In this document: one piece after another, positions 1 to 8,050 of the stretch
Layout of the letters: each line of letters begins with the position of its first letter
Numbering within the stretch: the first letter of the stretch is position 1
Assembly (NCBI RefSeq): GCF_034044635.1
Contig: NZ_JAXCLX010000004.1
Span: 310,001 to 374,000 of the forward strand
From: Dongia rigui
GTDB taxonomy: Bacteria; Pseudomonadota; Alphaproteobacteria; Dongiales; Dongiaceae
Reading direction: 5' to 3'
Length of the DNA: 64,000 nt
The notes under the pieces: model-generated
The model's input: the letters and a program-made list of their open reading frames with translations, nothing else
What the model was told of the DNA's origin: nothing
Databases searched by the model: none
Made by a program: the position numbers and the translations under genes

Positions 1-1848
1 CATCCAGACGATCTCCGAACCGAAGGCCGGCAGCGTCAAGAAGTAGCTCAGCCGCTCACCAGCATGGTTGATCGCCGCCAACTCCACTTTGGCCGGCATG
101 TCGTAATTGAGATTGCCGCTGGCATTGGCCACATAGACGCCCGTCCGGAATCCGTCCCTGGTCCGGACACGGCCGATCAAGTTCGTCCGCCCCATGATGC
201 CGATCGACGGGTGCAGCCAATGCGGCAAGGTTGGAATATCCGCGCCGACATTGCGCCAGGATGACTGGAACTCGGTGAAATCCTGGTCGCCGGTCAGGCG
301 ATGGCGCACCGCCATGTCCGAGGTCGTGACCAGCCGTTGCGGCGCCAGACCGATCTTGAGATGGTCGGGGCAGACCAGTGCCGTCACCGCCTCAGATTTG
401 CGCGGATGCGCCCAATTGGCCATGACGTCGTCTAGATAGGCCGGACCGACAAAGTCCTTGTGATAGCGCATATCTCCGATATAGCCGCCGGTGCGATCAT
501 AGAAACGCAGCCAGTAGTCGTCGAACGGCGGGTTCGACGCATCGAAGTTGAACCCGAAGGCCAGCGCGTCGTTGACGGACGTGACCGGCAGGCAGCACGG
601 ATGGATCATGAAGCCCGCATTGATTGCCGTTTCGACAATGCGCTTTTCTTCCGGCGTGAAAAGGATGTCATCGCGGTTGTCGACGCCGACGCGGCAAAGA
701 TGGTTGGCAGCGATTGAACCGATCTTGCCCGGCTGCTGGGAGAAACCCTGATCCAGCGCGTACCAAAACGACGTCCCGTAACCGGCATAGGAGGCGGCAA
801 AATAACTGCGTTCCTTGGACGTGCCTGCGGGTCGCTTGAAATGCACTTCTTCAACCGGTCGCGTGCGCGATCGCTTCAGCGCCGATTTGTTGGCACCGAC
901 GCCGATTTTCACTTCGTCATCAGCACCCATGTCGAGATCGTAGTTCGGCACGGTCATGACCACTTCGCCGCTGCGCACCACGGAATCGATCAGGCGGAAT
1001 GGCTGCACCTTGTTCGGGTTCTTGAAGAACTGGTGGGAGCCGTGGATGATCGTGAAACTGTCTTTCCAGAACACATCACCACAGATGCGGAAGCGATAGT
1101 GGCGCCCGCGCGTCAGGAACGGGTGCGCCACGAAAACCTTCATGCAAACCGCTCCCTTGCGGTTCGGCATCAGCGCCTTGAGATTGAGGTTGACGGACTC
1201 GCTTGGTCCGAGAACGAGGTAGCTGCGCCGCGTTTCACCCTCGGCAATGATCTCGAAGCGAAATTGCAGCGGATCCTTGATGCCGAAGAATTCTTCGAAA
1301 TGATTGAATGCCAGGGCATCGACGTCTTCGATTTCCAAGGGAACCGCAGCCGTCCCGGCGCAGAATTCCCAGTTCTGCCCGACCCAATGCACCGGCGTCT
1401 TCGGCGCGTGCGCATGAGCAAGGCGCAGGCTGTAACGAAACTTGGTACCGACGTCGGCGCCACCCGTCACGACGGCATCACATGCCTTGATTGTCGCTGC
1501 ATTGACGGGCTTGGCGCCCTTGGGCTGATCGCCAACGATGTCGGTCGAGATCCAGAACGCCTCGATCCCAGCTGCCGCGGCCTTGAATGCCTCGTAGAAG
1601 GCGTGGTCACCGTGAACCGCCACGCGCCGAGCGCCATCGGCCCGCAACAGGTTCAGGACATCGGCAACGGACTGGCTCACCTTAGTCTTGGTGTCCGGCG
1701 CCGCAACCGGGGCGGTACCTGCCTTGAATTTTTTCTTCTTTCCCTTCGGCTTGGGAAGCAGCCAATCAAACAGCGCGGTAGCGCCCGATTTCTGCTCTTT
1801 GCCGGCCGAACCTTGCGTCGCCGACAACTCAATATCCGAGGTCTTCAT
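1..1848 (-). CDS. Unknown protein, 3' end beyond the window
   Basis: An uninterrupted minus-strand frame of 616 codons runs off the left edge, so the C-terminus is missing. I do not recognise the family. The start (MKTSDIELSA) is preceded on its own strand by AGGGAAG. Residues 1-50 are low-complexity and basic, with a lysine run near residue 37. Residues about 55-115 look like an alpha/beta fold (short hydrophobic strands, GDH and TGGADVG turns). The rest is rich in aromatic residues and Cys/His and contains no membrane helix or signal peptide. It is divergent from the acyl-AMP ligase of the sphingolipid locus across 211 bases. A capsule, glycan or lipid role would only be a guess from position. 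Confidence 0.75.
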   Translation of the reverse strand, partial: MKTSDIELSATQGSAGKEQKSGATALFDWLLPKPKGKKKKFKAGTAPVAAPDTKTKVSQSVADVLNLLRADGARRVAVHGDHAFYEAFKAAAAGIEAFWISTDIVGDQPKGAKPVNAATIKACDAVVTGGADVGTKFRYSLRLAHAHAPKTPVHWVGQNWEFCAGTAAVPLEIEDVDALAFNHFEEFFGIKDPLQFRFEIIAEGETRRSYLVLGPSESVNLNLKALMPNRKGAVCMKVFVAHPFLTRGRHYRFRICGDVFWKDSFTIIHGSHQFFKNPNKVQPFRLIDSVVRSGEVVMTVPNYDLDMGADDEVKIGVGANKSALKRSRTRPVEEVHFKRPAGTSKERSYFAASYAGYGTSFWYALDQGFSQQPGKIGSIAANHLCRVGVDNRDDILFTPEEKRIVETAINAGFMIHPCCLPVTSVNDALAFGFNFDASNPPFDDYWLRFYDRTGGYIGDMRYHKDFVGPAYLDDVMANWAHPRKSEAVTALVCPDHLKIGLAPQRLVTTSDMAVRHRLTGDQDFTEFQSSWRNVGADIPTLPHWLHPSIGIMGRTNLIGRVRTRDGFRTGVYVANASGNLNYDMPAKVELAAINHAGERLSYFLTLPAFGSEIVWM

Positions 1849-2059
1849 TAGGTAACTTCCCTAAAACTGACGCGCTCAATCCATGGTCTACATCGCGCGC
1901 CCAATGCGCAATGCCTTGTCCGAGGTCCGGACTTTTGCTATGGACCGCGAAATCCTAGTGGTCGCAACCCGTTCGCGCAATTCGCTGATCTGCGACCTAA
2001 GGTCCCACGAAACTTAGATTTATTCCAAGTCCGAGCCAGAAAAAAACAGCCCAGACCAG

Positions 2060-3799
2060 ATGACCTTGCAAGCGACACCGACCACGAATTCCAGTCTGAA
2101 GCATCGCCGCAGCAGTTTCGACACGCTGTGGGAAGCCTTGGATTATGCCGCTGGCGGCGCCACGGGGTTGAATTTCTACACGGCCAAGGGCGACCTTGCC
2201 ACTGTGCTGAGCTATGCCGAACTGCGCGACCGGGCGCGGGACATGGCGCAGCGACTCGCCGGCCTGGGCTTGGAGCGCGGCTCACGCATTGTGCTCATCG
2301 CGGACACCGATCCCGATTTCGTGGTTGCCTTCTTCGCCACGCAATATGCGGGATTGTTGCCCGTACCCGTTGCCATTCCGACCAGCCTCGGCGGCCGCGA
2401 GGCCTATGTCGCCCAATTGCGCCAGCAATTGTCGGGCTGCGATGCGAGCGTGGCACTGGGTCCGCCCTCATTGATGGGCTTTCTCACCGAGGCTGCCGAA
2501 GGCCTGCCGCATCTGCGCCTGGTCGGGACATTGGCTGATCTTGCAGCTATGCCGGCCAACACAGGCACACCGCGCCCGTTTGCTGCCGATGAGCCGAGCT
2601 ATCTGCAGTTTTCTTCCGGATCGACGCGCTTCCCGAAGGGGATCGAGATTCATCAGCGGGTTTTGATGGCCAATGCCTATGCCATCACCCACCATGGCCT
2701 CAACATCGTCGAAAGTGATCGCTGCACATCCTGGCTGCCCTTTTATCACGACATGGGCCTGGTGGGGTTCCTGCTGGTGCCGGCGACGGGCCAGGTTTCC
2801 GTCGATTACGTCGCCACGCGCGACTTTGCGCGCCGCCCGCTGACGTGGCTGAAGCTCATTTCAGAGAACCACAGCACGCTTTCCTATTCACCGACCTTCG
2901 GTTACGAGCTCTGCGTCAAGCGCATGCGCGGCGAGAGTGACTTTGCCGGTAACCTCTCGTCTTGGCGTGGCGCCGGCATCGGCGGCGACATGGTGCAGGA
3001 CGGCATCCTCCGCCGCTTCAGCGAGACCTTCTCGCCATTCGGCTTCCAGCATAAGGCGTTCGTGCCGAGCTACGGCATGGCAGAAACGACGCTGGCCATG
3101 AGCTTTGCGCCGCTCGACCGTGAATACCGCGTCGACCATATCGATCGCGCCGGCCTGGAAAATCAGGAAGCCAACCCCGTGGCCCCGGGCAAGTCCGCCC
3201 GCAGCCTGGTCGCCTGCGGGCCGGCCTTGGCACAGCATCGCTTCGAGGTGCGTGACGAGACGGGCAGCGCCTTGCCCGAACGCCGCATCGGCCGCATCTT
3301 CTTCCAGGGTCCCAGTGTCATGGCGGGCTATTTCCGCCAGCCGGAACTGACGGCCGAGGCGTTGAGCGCCGATGGCTGGCTGGATACCGGCGATCTTGGC
3401 TATCTCATCGACGGCGAGATCGTCATTACGGGCCGCGCCAAGGATCTCATCATCATCAACGGCCGCAACATCTGGCCGCAGGATCTCGAATGGACGGCGG
3501 AATCTCTGCCGGATCTGCGCCGGGGCGATGCCGCCGCCTTCTCCGTGCTGGGCGAGAACGATGAAGAGCAGGTCGTTGTCCTGATCCAGTGCCGCATCAG
3601 CGACCTTGCCGCCCGCACCAAGCTGAAACAGGACATTGCCGGCCTGCTGCAGCGCTCGATGGGTGTGGAGGCGCGCGTTGAATTGGTGCCGCCCAAAGGC
3701 CTGCCGCAGACTTCGTCCGGAAAACTCTCGCGCGCCAAGGCCAAGGCCAATTACCTCCAAGGTCTCTACGCGGACGCCGACCTTGGCATCAGCGCCTAA
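2060..3799 (+). CDS. aasR: Fatty acyl-AMP ligase / acyl-ACP synthetase
   Basis: A 579-residue ANL-superfamily adenylating enzyme. The P-loop-like motif is FSSGSTRFPKG (about residue 190), followed by SYGMAETT, the aspartate of DTGDLG, the hinge GRAKDLIIINGRNIWPQD and a C-terminal SGKLSRAKAK with the catalytic lysine. The N-terminal layout and hinge resemble fatty acyl-AMP ligases rather than acyl-CoA synthetases, so the acyl chain is probably handed to a carrier protein. An ACP and serine palmitoyltransferase follow 1.2 kb downstream, as in the Caulobacter ceramide locus, where a homologous synthetase (AasR) is thought to charge AcpR. It probably supplies acyl-ACP for long-chain-base formation. 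Substrate chain length cannot be read from the sequence. Confidence 0.85.
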   Translation: MTLQATPTTNSSLKHRRSSFDTLWEALDYAAGGATGLNFYTAKGDLATVLSYAELRDRARDMAQRLAGLGLERGSRIVLIADTDPDFVVAFFATQYAGLLPVPVAIPTSLGGREAYVAQLRQQLSGCDASVALGPPSLMGFLTEAAEGLPHLRLVGTLADLAAMPANTGTPRPFAADEPSYLQFSSGSTRFPKGIEIHQRVLMANAYAITHHGLNIVESDRCTSWLPFYHDMGLVGFLLVPATGQVSVDYVATRDFARRPLTWLKLISENHSTLSYSPTFGYELCVKRMRGESDFAGNLSSWRGAGIGGDMVQDGILRRFSETFSPFGFQHKAFVPSYGMAETTLAMSFAPLDREYRVDHIDRAGLENQEANPVAPGKSARSLVACGPALAQHRFEVRDETGSALPERRIGRIFFQGPSVMAGYFRQPELTAEALSADGWLDTGDLGYLIDGEIVITGRAKDLIIINGRNIWPQDLEWTAESLPDLRRGDAAAFSVLGENDEEQVVVLIQCRISDLAARTKLKQDIAGLLQRSMGVEARVELVPPKGLPQTSSGKLSRAKAKANYLQGLYADADLGISA

Positions 3800-3820
3800 T
3801 TCGCTGGCGATGGCGCGCTG

Positions 3821-4768
3821 ATGGCAGGGTTGGTTGTCGTCACCGGCGCCACCGGCTTCGTCGGCGCGGCGATCCTACGCCACCTGGCGCATCAGGGCTG
3901 GCGCATCCGCATCCTGACCCGGCGCATGCCGCAGGACGCGCTGATGCCGGACCATCCGATCGAGGTCGTCCTCGGCGACATGGGCGACCGCGCCAGCCTG
4001 GAACAATTGGTCCGTGGTGCCGATGCCATCGTGCATTGTGCCGGCCTGACCAAGGCGCTGACACCCATCGAATTCTTCGACGTCAACGAGGGCGGCACGG
4101 TCCGGCTGCTGGAAGCGGCCCAAAAGGCAGCGCCCCAGGCGCGCCTAGTCCATATCTCGTCATTGGCAGCGCGCGAGCCTGGGCTTTCGCCCTATGCCGC
4201 CAGCAAACGGGCGGGCGAAGACAAGCTGCCGGCGCTCGCTGGCGCCCGCGACTGGGTCGCGTTGCGACCGCCCGCAGTCTATGGCCCCGGCGATGTGGCG
4301 CTCCTGCCGCTCTTCAAGGCCGCGAAACTTGGCCTCCTCGCCTACCCAGCCAGCCCTGGCAGCCGTGCCTCGACACTGCACGTGGCCGACCTGGCTTCGG
4401 CGGTCGCCACGCTACTCTCGACCGAGGTCTGGTCCGAGCGCGTGATCGAACTCGATGACGAGCACCCCAACGGCCACGACTGGGCTGAAATTAACCATGC
4501 TCTTGGCGAATGCTTCGGAAATCGCCTCTGGGCCGTGCGCCTCCCCCGTCCCTGGATGACCGGCATCGCCGGTGCGGTGACCGTCGTATCGCGGTTGAGC
4601 GGAACCCCTCAAATCCTGTCTCTCGACAAGATTTCAGAGCTTTACCACCCCGATTGGGCCTCCTCCGGCGTGAGACTGAGCACACTCCTTCCTTGGCGGC
4701 CCACCTTTGCCTTGCGCGAGGGTTTCGCGGACACGCTCAAATGGTACCGCGCCGAGGCTCTTCTTTAA
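3821..4768 (+). CDS. cerR: NAD(P)-dependent epimerase-type SDR, probable ceramide reductase
   Basis: A 315-residue extended short-chain dehydrogenase. The nucleotide-binding GATGFVG is at residues 8-14 and the catalytic YAASK in the first half follows the HISSLAAREPG segment. It starts 21 bases after the acyl-AMP ligase and precedes the ACP-SPT pair. In Caulobacter the equivalent gene beside spt (CerR) reduces the 3-keto group of the long-chain base or of the N-acylated product, so the same step is inferred here. The Rossmann strand begins at residue 3, so no N-terminal signal peptide is visible. A moderately hydrophobic stretch near residues 248-262 could contact membrane. Confidence 0.8.
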   Translation: MAGLVVVTGATGFVGAAILRHLAHQGWRIRILTRRMPQDALMPDHPIEVVLGDMGDRASLEQLVRGADAIVHCAGLTKALTPIEFFDVNEGGTVRLLEAAQKAAPQARLVHISSLAAREPGLSPYAASKRAGEDKLPALAGARDWVALRPPAVYGPGDVALLPLFKAAKLGLLAYPASPGSRASTLHVADLASAVATLLSTEVWSERVIELDDEHPNGHDWAEINHALGECFGNRLWAVRLPRPWMTGIAGAVTVVSRLSGTPQILSLDKISELYHPDWASSGVRLSTLLPWRPTFALREGFADTLKWYRAEALL

Positions 4769-4805
4769 GACGAGATTCGTGGCCTAATCAGCTGGAATCG
4801 CTGAC

Positions 4806-4824
4806 TTGTTACATTCGGTAACAA
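4806..4824. promoter_or_regulatory. Inverted repeat upstream of the ACP-SPT genes
   Basis: TTGTTAC and GTAACAA form a perfect 7-base inverted repeat with a 5-base spacer (ATTCG). It lies in the 184-base gap between cerR and the ACP gene. The size and symmetry fit an operator for a dimeric regulator. No bound protein can be named from the sequence. Confidence 0.35.
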
Positions 4825-4952
4825 TTCGTCATTTAACTTTAGCCGCGAAATTTACGACAACCTCATCAGGCACACCGGCGTGAGTCGGTTTCCTGCCTAA
4901 ACGGTTCCCAACGTTAACAGATTCGACAACAAGAACAGATTGGTCCGGCATC

Positions 4953-5228
4953 GTGACGGCGAGTGCAGCGCAGCTTTCAAATTTTACTCTCGAGGTTGTC
5001 GTGGCGGATATCGCCACCGCGCTGGTGCCGTTCAAGAAGTCCGATATCGAGATCACCGCGGCGACGGATATCGCCCGTGACCTCAACATGGATTCGCTGG
5101 CGGTCATGGATTTGCTGATGGAACTCGAAGACAAATTCGACGTCTCCATCCCGCTCAACATGGTGCCAGAGATTGCCACGGTCGGGCAGCTTGCCCAGAC
5201 CGTGATTGATTCGAAGAAGGGGGCGTAA
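4953..5228 (+). CDS. acpR: Acyl carrier protein of the sphingolipid locus
   Basis: A 91-residue acidic four-helix carrier protein. Ser48 in the NMDSLAVMD motif is the expected 4'-phosphopantetheine site, preceded by the usual TDIARDL helix. It lies one base upstream of serine palmitoyltransferase, so the two are certainly cotranscribed. The dedicated ACP, separate from a fatty-acid-synthesis acpP context, suggests that SPT uses acyl-ACP rather than acyl-CoA, as proposed for Caulobacter AcpR. An internal ATG within the first residues could also be considered, but the full-length start keeps the whole first helix. Confidence 0.9.
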   Translation: MTASAAQLSNFTLEVVVADIATALVPFKKSDIEITAATDIARDLNMDSLAVMDLLMELEDKFDVSIPLNMVPEIATVGQLAQTVIDSKKGA

Positions 5229-5229
5229 G

Positions 5230-6450
5230 ATGGGGTTGATGGATCGTTTCAAGGCGCAGCGCGAGTTGCATGCCGCCGTCAAGACCTGCGGTGCCGATCC
5301 GTTCGGCGTGAAGATGGACAAGATCGTCTCCTCGACCGAGGCGATGATCGAAGGCCGCCGCACAATCCTCTGCGGTTCCAACAACTATCTCGGCTTCACC
5401 TTCGACGCCGACTGCATCGAGGCCGCCAAGAAGGCGCTTGAGACGAGTGGTACGGGTACCACCGGCTCGCGCATTGCCAACGGTTCGTACAACGACCATA
5501 AGGCGCTTGAGGCCGATCTCGCCGACTTCTACGGCAAGAAGCATTGCATGGTTTTCACCACCGGCTATCAGGCCAATCTCGGCGCCATCTCGACGCTCGC
5601 CGGTCCGGATGATTTTCTGATCATCGACGCCGACAGCCATGCCAGCATCTATGACGCCTGCAAGCTGGGTTCGGCGACCGTGATCCGCTTCAAGCACAAC
5701 GACCCGACCGATCTCGACAAGCGCCTCGCGCGCCTCGCCGATCAGCCCGGCAACAAGATCGTCGTTGTTGAAGGCATCTATTCGATGCTGGGCGACCACG
5801 CGCCGCTGAAGGAATTCGTCGCCGTCACCAAGAAGCACAATGCCTATATCCTGGTCGATGAGGCTCATTCGATGGGCGTCCTCGGCAAGACCGGCCAAGG
5901 CTTGGTCGAGCATGACGATGTGCTGGAAGAAGTCGACTTCATCACCGGTACCTTCTCGAAGAGCATGGGCGCTGTGGGTGGCTTCCTGGTTTCGAACATG
6001 GACGATTTCGACGTCCTGCGCGTTGCCTGCCGCCCCTACATGTTCACGGCTTCGCTGCCGCCCGCCACGATCGCCTCGGTGCGGACGTCGCTGGCAAAGC
6101 TTCGCGCCAACCCGGGTCTGATGGAAAAGCTGTGGCAGAACGTCGACACGCTTTATCACGGCGCTCAGAATGCCGGCTTCACCGTCGGCAAGCAGAAGGG
6201 GCCGGTGGTCGCCATTCACCTCACCGATCCGGCTCTCGCCGCCCGCGCCTGGCGCGCGCTCCTGCTGAATGGTGTCTACGTCAATTTGGCTTTGCCGCCG
6301 GCGACACCGTCGGGCACTGCCCTGCTCCGCTGCTCGGTTTCCGCCGCGCACAGCACCGAGCAGCTTGAGCGTGTCGTGTCGATCCTGGCCAATGTCGGCC
6401 GCGATCTGGGCCTGCTGAAGTCGCCCGCCCACGCGGTGGCCGCTGAATAA
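5230..6450 (+). CDS. spt: Serine palmitoyltransferase (alpha-oxoamine synthase)
   Basis: A 406-residue fold-type I PLP enzyme that condenses serine with an acyl thioester to 3-ketosphinganine, the first committed step of sphingolipid synthesis. Lys244 in TFSKSMGAVGG is the PLP lysine, His137 in DADSHASI stacks on the cofactor, and Asp210 is in DEAHSMG. The Gly-rich segment SGTGTTGSR is at residues 73-81. The ATG at 5230 lies one base after the ACP stop and has AAGGGGG as ribosome-binding site. Other members of the family (glycine C-acetyltransferase, AONS, ALA synthase) are possible on fold alone. The neighbouring ACP, acyl-AMP ligase and CerR make SPT by far the best choice. Confidence 0.92.
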   Translation: MGLMDRFKAQRELHAAVKTCGADPFGVKMDKIVSSTEAMIEGRRTILCGSNNYLGFTFDADCIEAAKKALETSGTGTTGSRIANGSYNDHKALEADLADFYGKKHCMVFTTGYQANLGAISTLAGPDDFLIIDADSHASIYDACKLGSATVIRFKHNDPTDLDKRLARLADQPGNKIVVVEGIYSMLGDHAPLKEFVAVTKKHNAYILVDEAHSMGVLGKTGQGLVEHDDVLEEVDFITGTFSKSMGAVGGFLVSNMDDFDVLRVACRPYMFTASLPPATIASVRTSLAKLRANPGLMEKLWQNVDTLYHGAQNAGFTVGKQKGPVVAIHLTDPALAARAWRALLLNGVYVNLALPPATPSGTALLRCSVSAAHSTEQLERVVSILANVGRDLGLLKSPAHAVAAE

Positions 6451-6484
6451 GTTTCTCGAGTAGGTAACCTAAGACCTGTCTCAT

Positions 6485-6514
6485 AGGGCCGATGCGAAAG
6501 CATCGGCCCTTTTC
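6485..6514. terminator. Terminator after spt
   Basis: A perfect 11-base stem (AGGGCCGATGC with GCATCGGCCCT) closed by a GAAA tetraloop and followed by TTTT. It lies between the convergent spt and the DinB-fold gene and could serve both directions. Confidence 0.9.
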
Positions 6515-6517
6515 TCG

Positions 6518-7093
6518 TCAGCGGCCATCTAGGCCGCGCCACACATCTTCCTCTGTCCAGCCGAGTGCCACCATATCGTCAGCGCGGAACTTGGCATCGC
6601 CTGCACAAAAGAATTCGTCCAGCTGCGGCGGCTTCACCGGGCTGCCGGCCAGCATCGCGTGGATCTGGCCGCGATGATGGATCTGGTGTTCGAAGAGATG
6701 CAGCAGAACCCGATCGGCACGGTCGAACTGTACATGTGATGCGCGGTGCATCCGAATCTCTGCGGCGAGCTTTTCGTCGTCGAGCCCGCTGCACAGCGCG
6801 ATCAGCCGGCGATCGACGCCCCGTTGCGCAGCATCAAAGTCCCCGAAGTTAGGAAACGGTATCTCATTCTCCCACGCCTTCGGTCCCAGCGTGCCGCCTT
6901 CCAAGGCATCGACATAAAACCAGTCGACGACAAGGATATGGTTATAGGTGGCAACGATCGACGGGAAGAAACTGGTACGCTCGGCGGTGAACTCGGCTGC
7001 CGAAAGCCCTTTGCACGCCTGCAGGAGGCGATGATTGGCCCAGGCATTGTTCCGCGCCATGGCCAAAAAATAGAGAGCTGCCCCAGTCGCCAT
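6518..7093 (-). CDS. DinB-fold (four-helix metal-binding) protein
   Basis: A 191-residue protein of the DinB/DUF664-like four-helix-bundle superfamily. An early NNAWANHRLL helix is followed by NHILVVDWFY (first metal histidine) and a late HQIHHRGQIHAML motif giving the usual His triad. The ATG at 7093 has GGAGGAAGG upstream; longer frames have no such site. Members are often thiol-dependent transferases or hydrolases, but the substrate cannot be predicted. It is the last gene of the minus-strand group containing the ceramide kinase and may be cotranscribed, 23 bases after the Tam41-like gene. Confidence 0.8.
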   Translation of the reverse strand: MATGAALYFLAMARNNAWANHRLLQACKGLSAAEFTAERTSFFPSIVATYNHILVVDWFYVDALEGGTLGPKAWENEIPFPNFGDFDAAQRGVDRRLIALCSGLDDEKLAAEIRMHRASHVQFDRADRVLLHLFEHQIHHRGQIHAMLAGSPVKPPQLDEFFCAGDAKFRADDMVALGWTEEDVWRGLDGR

Positions 7094-7116
7094 GCCTTCC
7101 TCCAATCCCGCTTGCA

Positions 7117-8028
7117 CTATCGAAACGCGCCCCGGCGATAAAGCTTCCACGCCAGGGCCGGTGCCGCCAGCAAGGGATGGCGCCGCTGCCAATCGCTGAC
7201 CGGCACGACGACGCCGGAATGACGCCGCACTTTCCACAACACATAGTCGACGGCACCGTCGAAGGTGAAGGCAGCCTTGATCAGGCGCAAGTAATTGAGC
7301 GTCTTTCCCAACAAACGACGCCCCTGCCAATTTGCCATCGCCGCTTCGCGCGAGATGCCGTTTGCCGCCCCTTCCGCCAACAGGAGGTTACCGATCGCGC
7401 GATACCGCTCTTCGTCGGCAGCAACGATCGCCAGCGCGCGGTCACTCTTCTCAGAGCGCAGCTCGGCCGCATAGGTGGCCTTGAAGCCCTCGCGCCAGAC
7501 CGTCAACGGCTCCCCCGCCGCAGATCCTTCAAGAAGCGGCGCTGCATTCCGGAACATCGTGCGGCATGCTTGCATCAAGGCGGTCGTCAGTGCCGCATCC
7601 GTGCCCGCATCGCGACACCAGATGAGGCGCGTGGGCTGGCAGAATCGCGCCCAGATCGAGACATTCTGCGCGGTCGGGGCACAAGCATCGGCAAATTGCC
7701 GCAATGATATGACGGCGTATTTCGCTCTCAGTTGCAGACCTTGCCACGGCAATTCGACGTAGAAGACATTTGGCGGCAGAAGGTCGTTGGCAAGAGCCAG
7801 CAGCCGCTTGTCATATGCCGCCCGGTAATCGTCGACGATGACGTAGAAGTCGAGCAGCGCATCACCCAGCAACTGGTCTGGCTGCCGCAGGCACGAACCA
7901 TAGAACAGGACCGCAATCGCCGCCGTGCCGTGCCGCGCCCGGCAATGCTCCGCCATGGCGCGCGCAGCCGCGGCAACCGGTGTGTGCAATTCGGCGCCGA
8001 TCAGCGCAGCGAGTGCAGTCGGTGCCAT
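7117..8028 (-). CDS. Tam41-like nucleotidyltransferase
   Basis: A 303-residue soluble protein. Near the N-terminus it has FYGSC (residues 42-46), then LLDFYVIVDD (residues 58-67, with Asp60, Asp66 and Asp67 as likely metal ligands), KYAVIS (103-108) and SIWARFCQPTRLIW. That series resembles the mitochondrial CDP-diacylglycerol synthase Tam41, which has GSG, DFI.AVDDP, KYGVIS and a W..LY..GRL.KP motif. It lies 22 bases after the lipid kinase gene and downstream of a CDP-alcohol phosphotransferase. A CTP-dependent activation of a phospholipid, for example ceramide 1-phosphate, is a reasonable hypothesis. It is not established by sequence. Confidence 0.7.
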   Translation of the reverse strand: MAPTALAALIGAELHTPVAAAARAMAEHCRARHGTAAIAVLFYGSCLRQPDQLLGDALLDFYVIVDDYRAAYDKRLLALANDLLPPNVFYVELPWQGLQLRAKYAVISLRQFADACAPTAQNVSIWARFCQPTRLIWCRDAGTDAALTTALMQACRTMFRNAAPLLEGSAAGEPLTVWREGFKATYAAELRSEKSDRALAIVAADEERYRAIGNLLLAEGAANGISREAAMANWQGRRLLGKTLNYLRLIKAAFTFDGAVDYVLWKVRRHSGVVVPVSDWQRRHPLLAAPALAWKLYRRGAFR

Positions 8029-8050
8029 GTGGCGCGCAGCCCCTTCTAGC

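Noticed and set aside
841-1851. 336-codon plus-strand open frame at the left edge
   Set aside because: It is antisense to the 616-codon minus-strand frame, has an atypical arginine/histidine-rich composition and no recognisable motif.
5155-6432. 425-codon minus-strand frame opposite spt
   Set aside because: A mirror frame of the well-supported serine palmitoyltransferase; the protein has no conserved motif.
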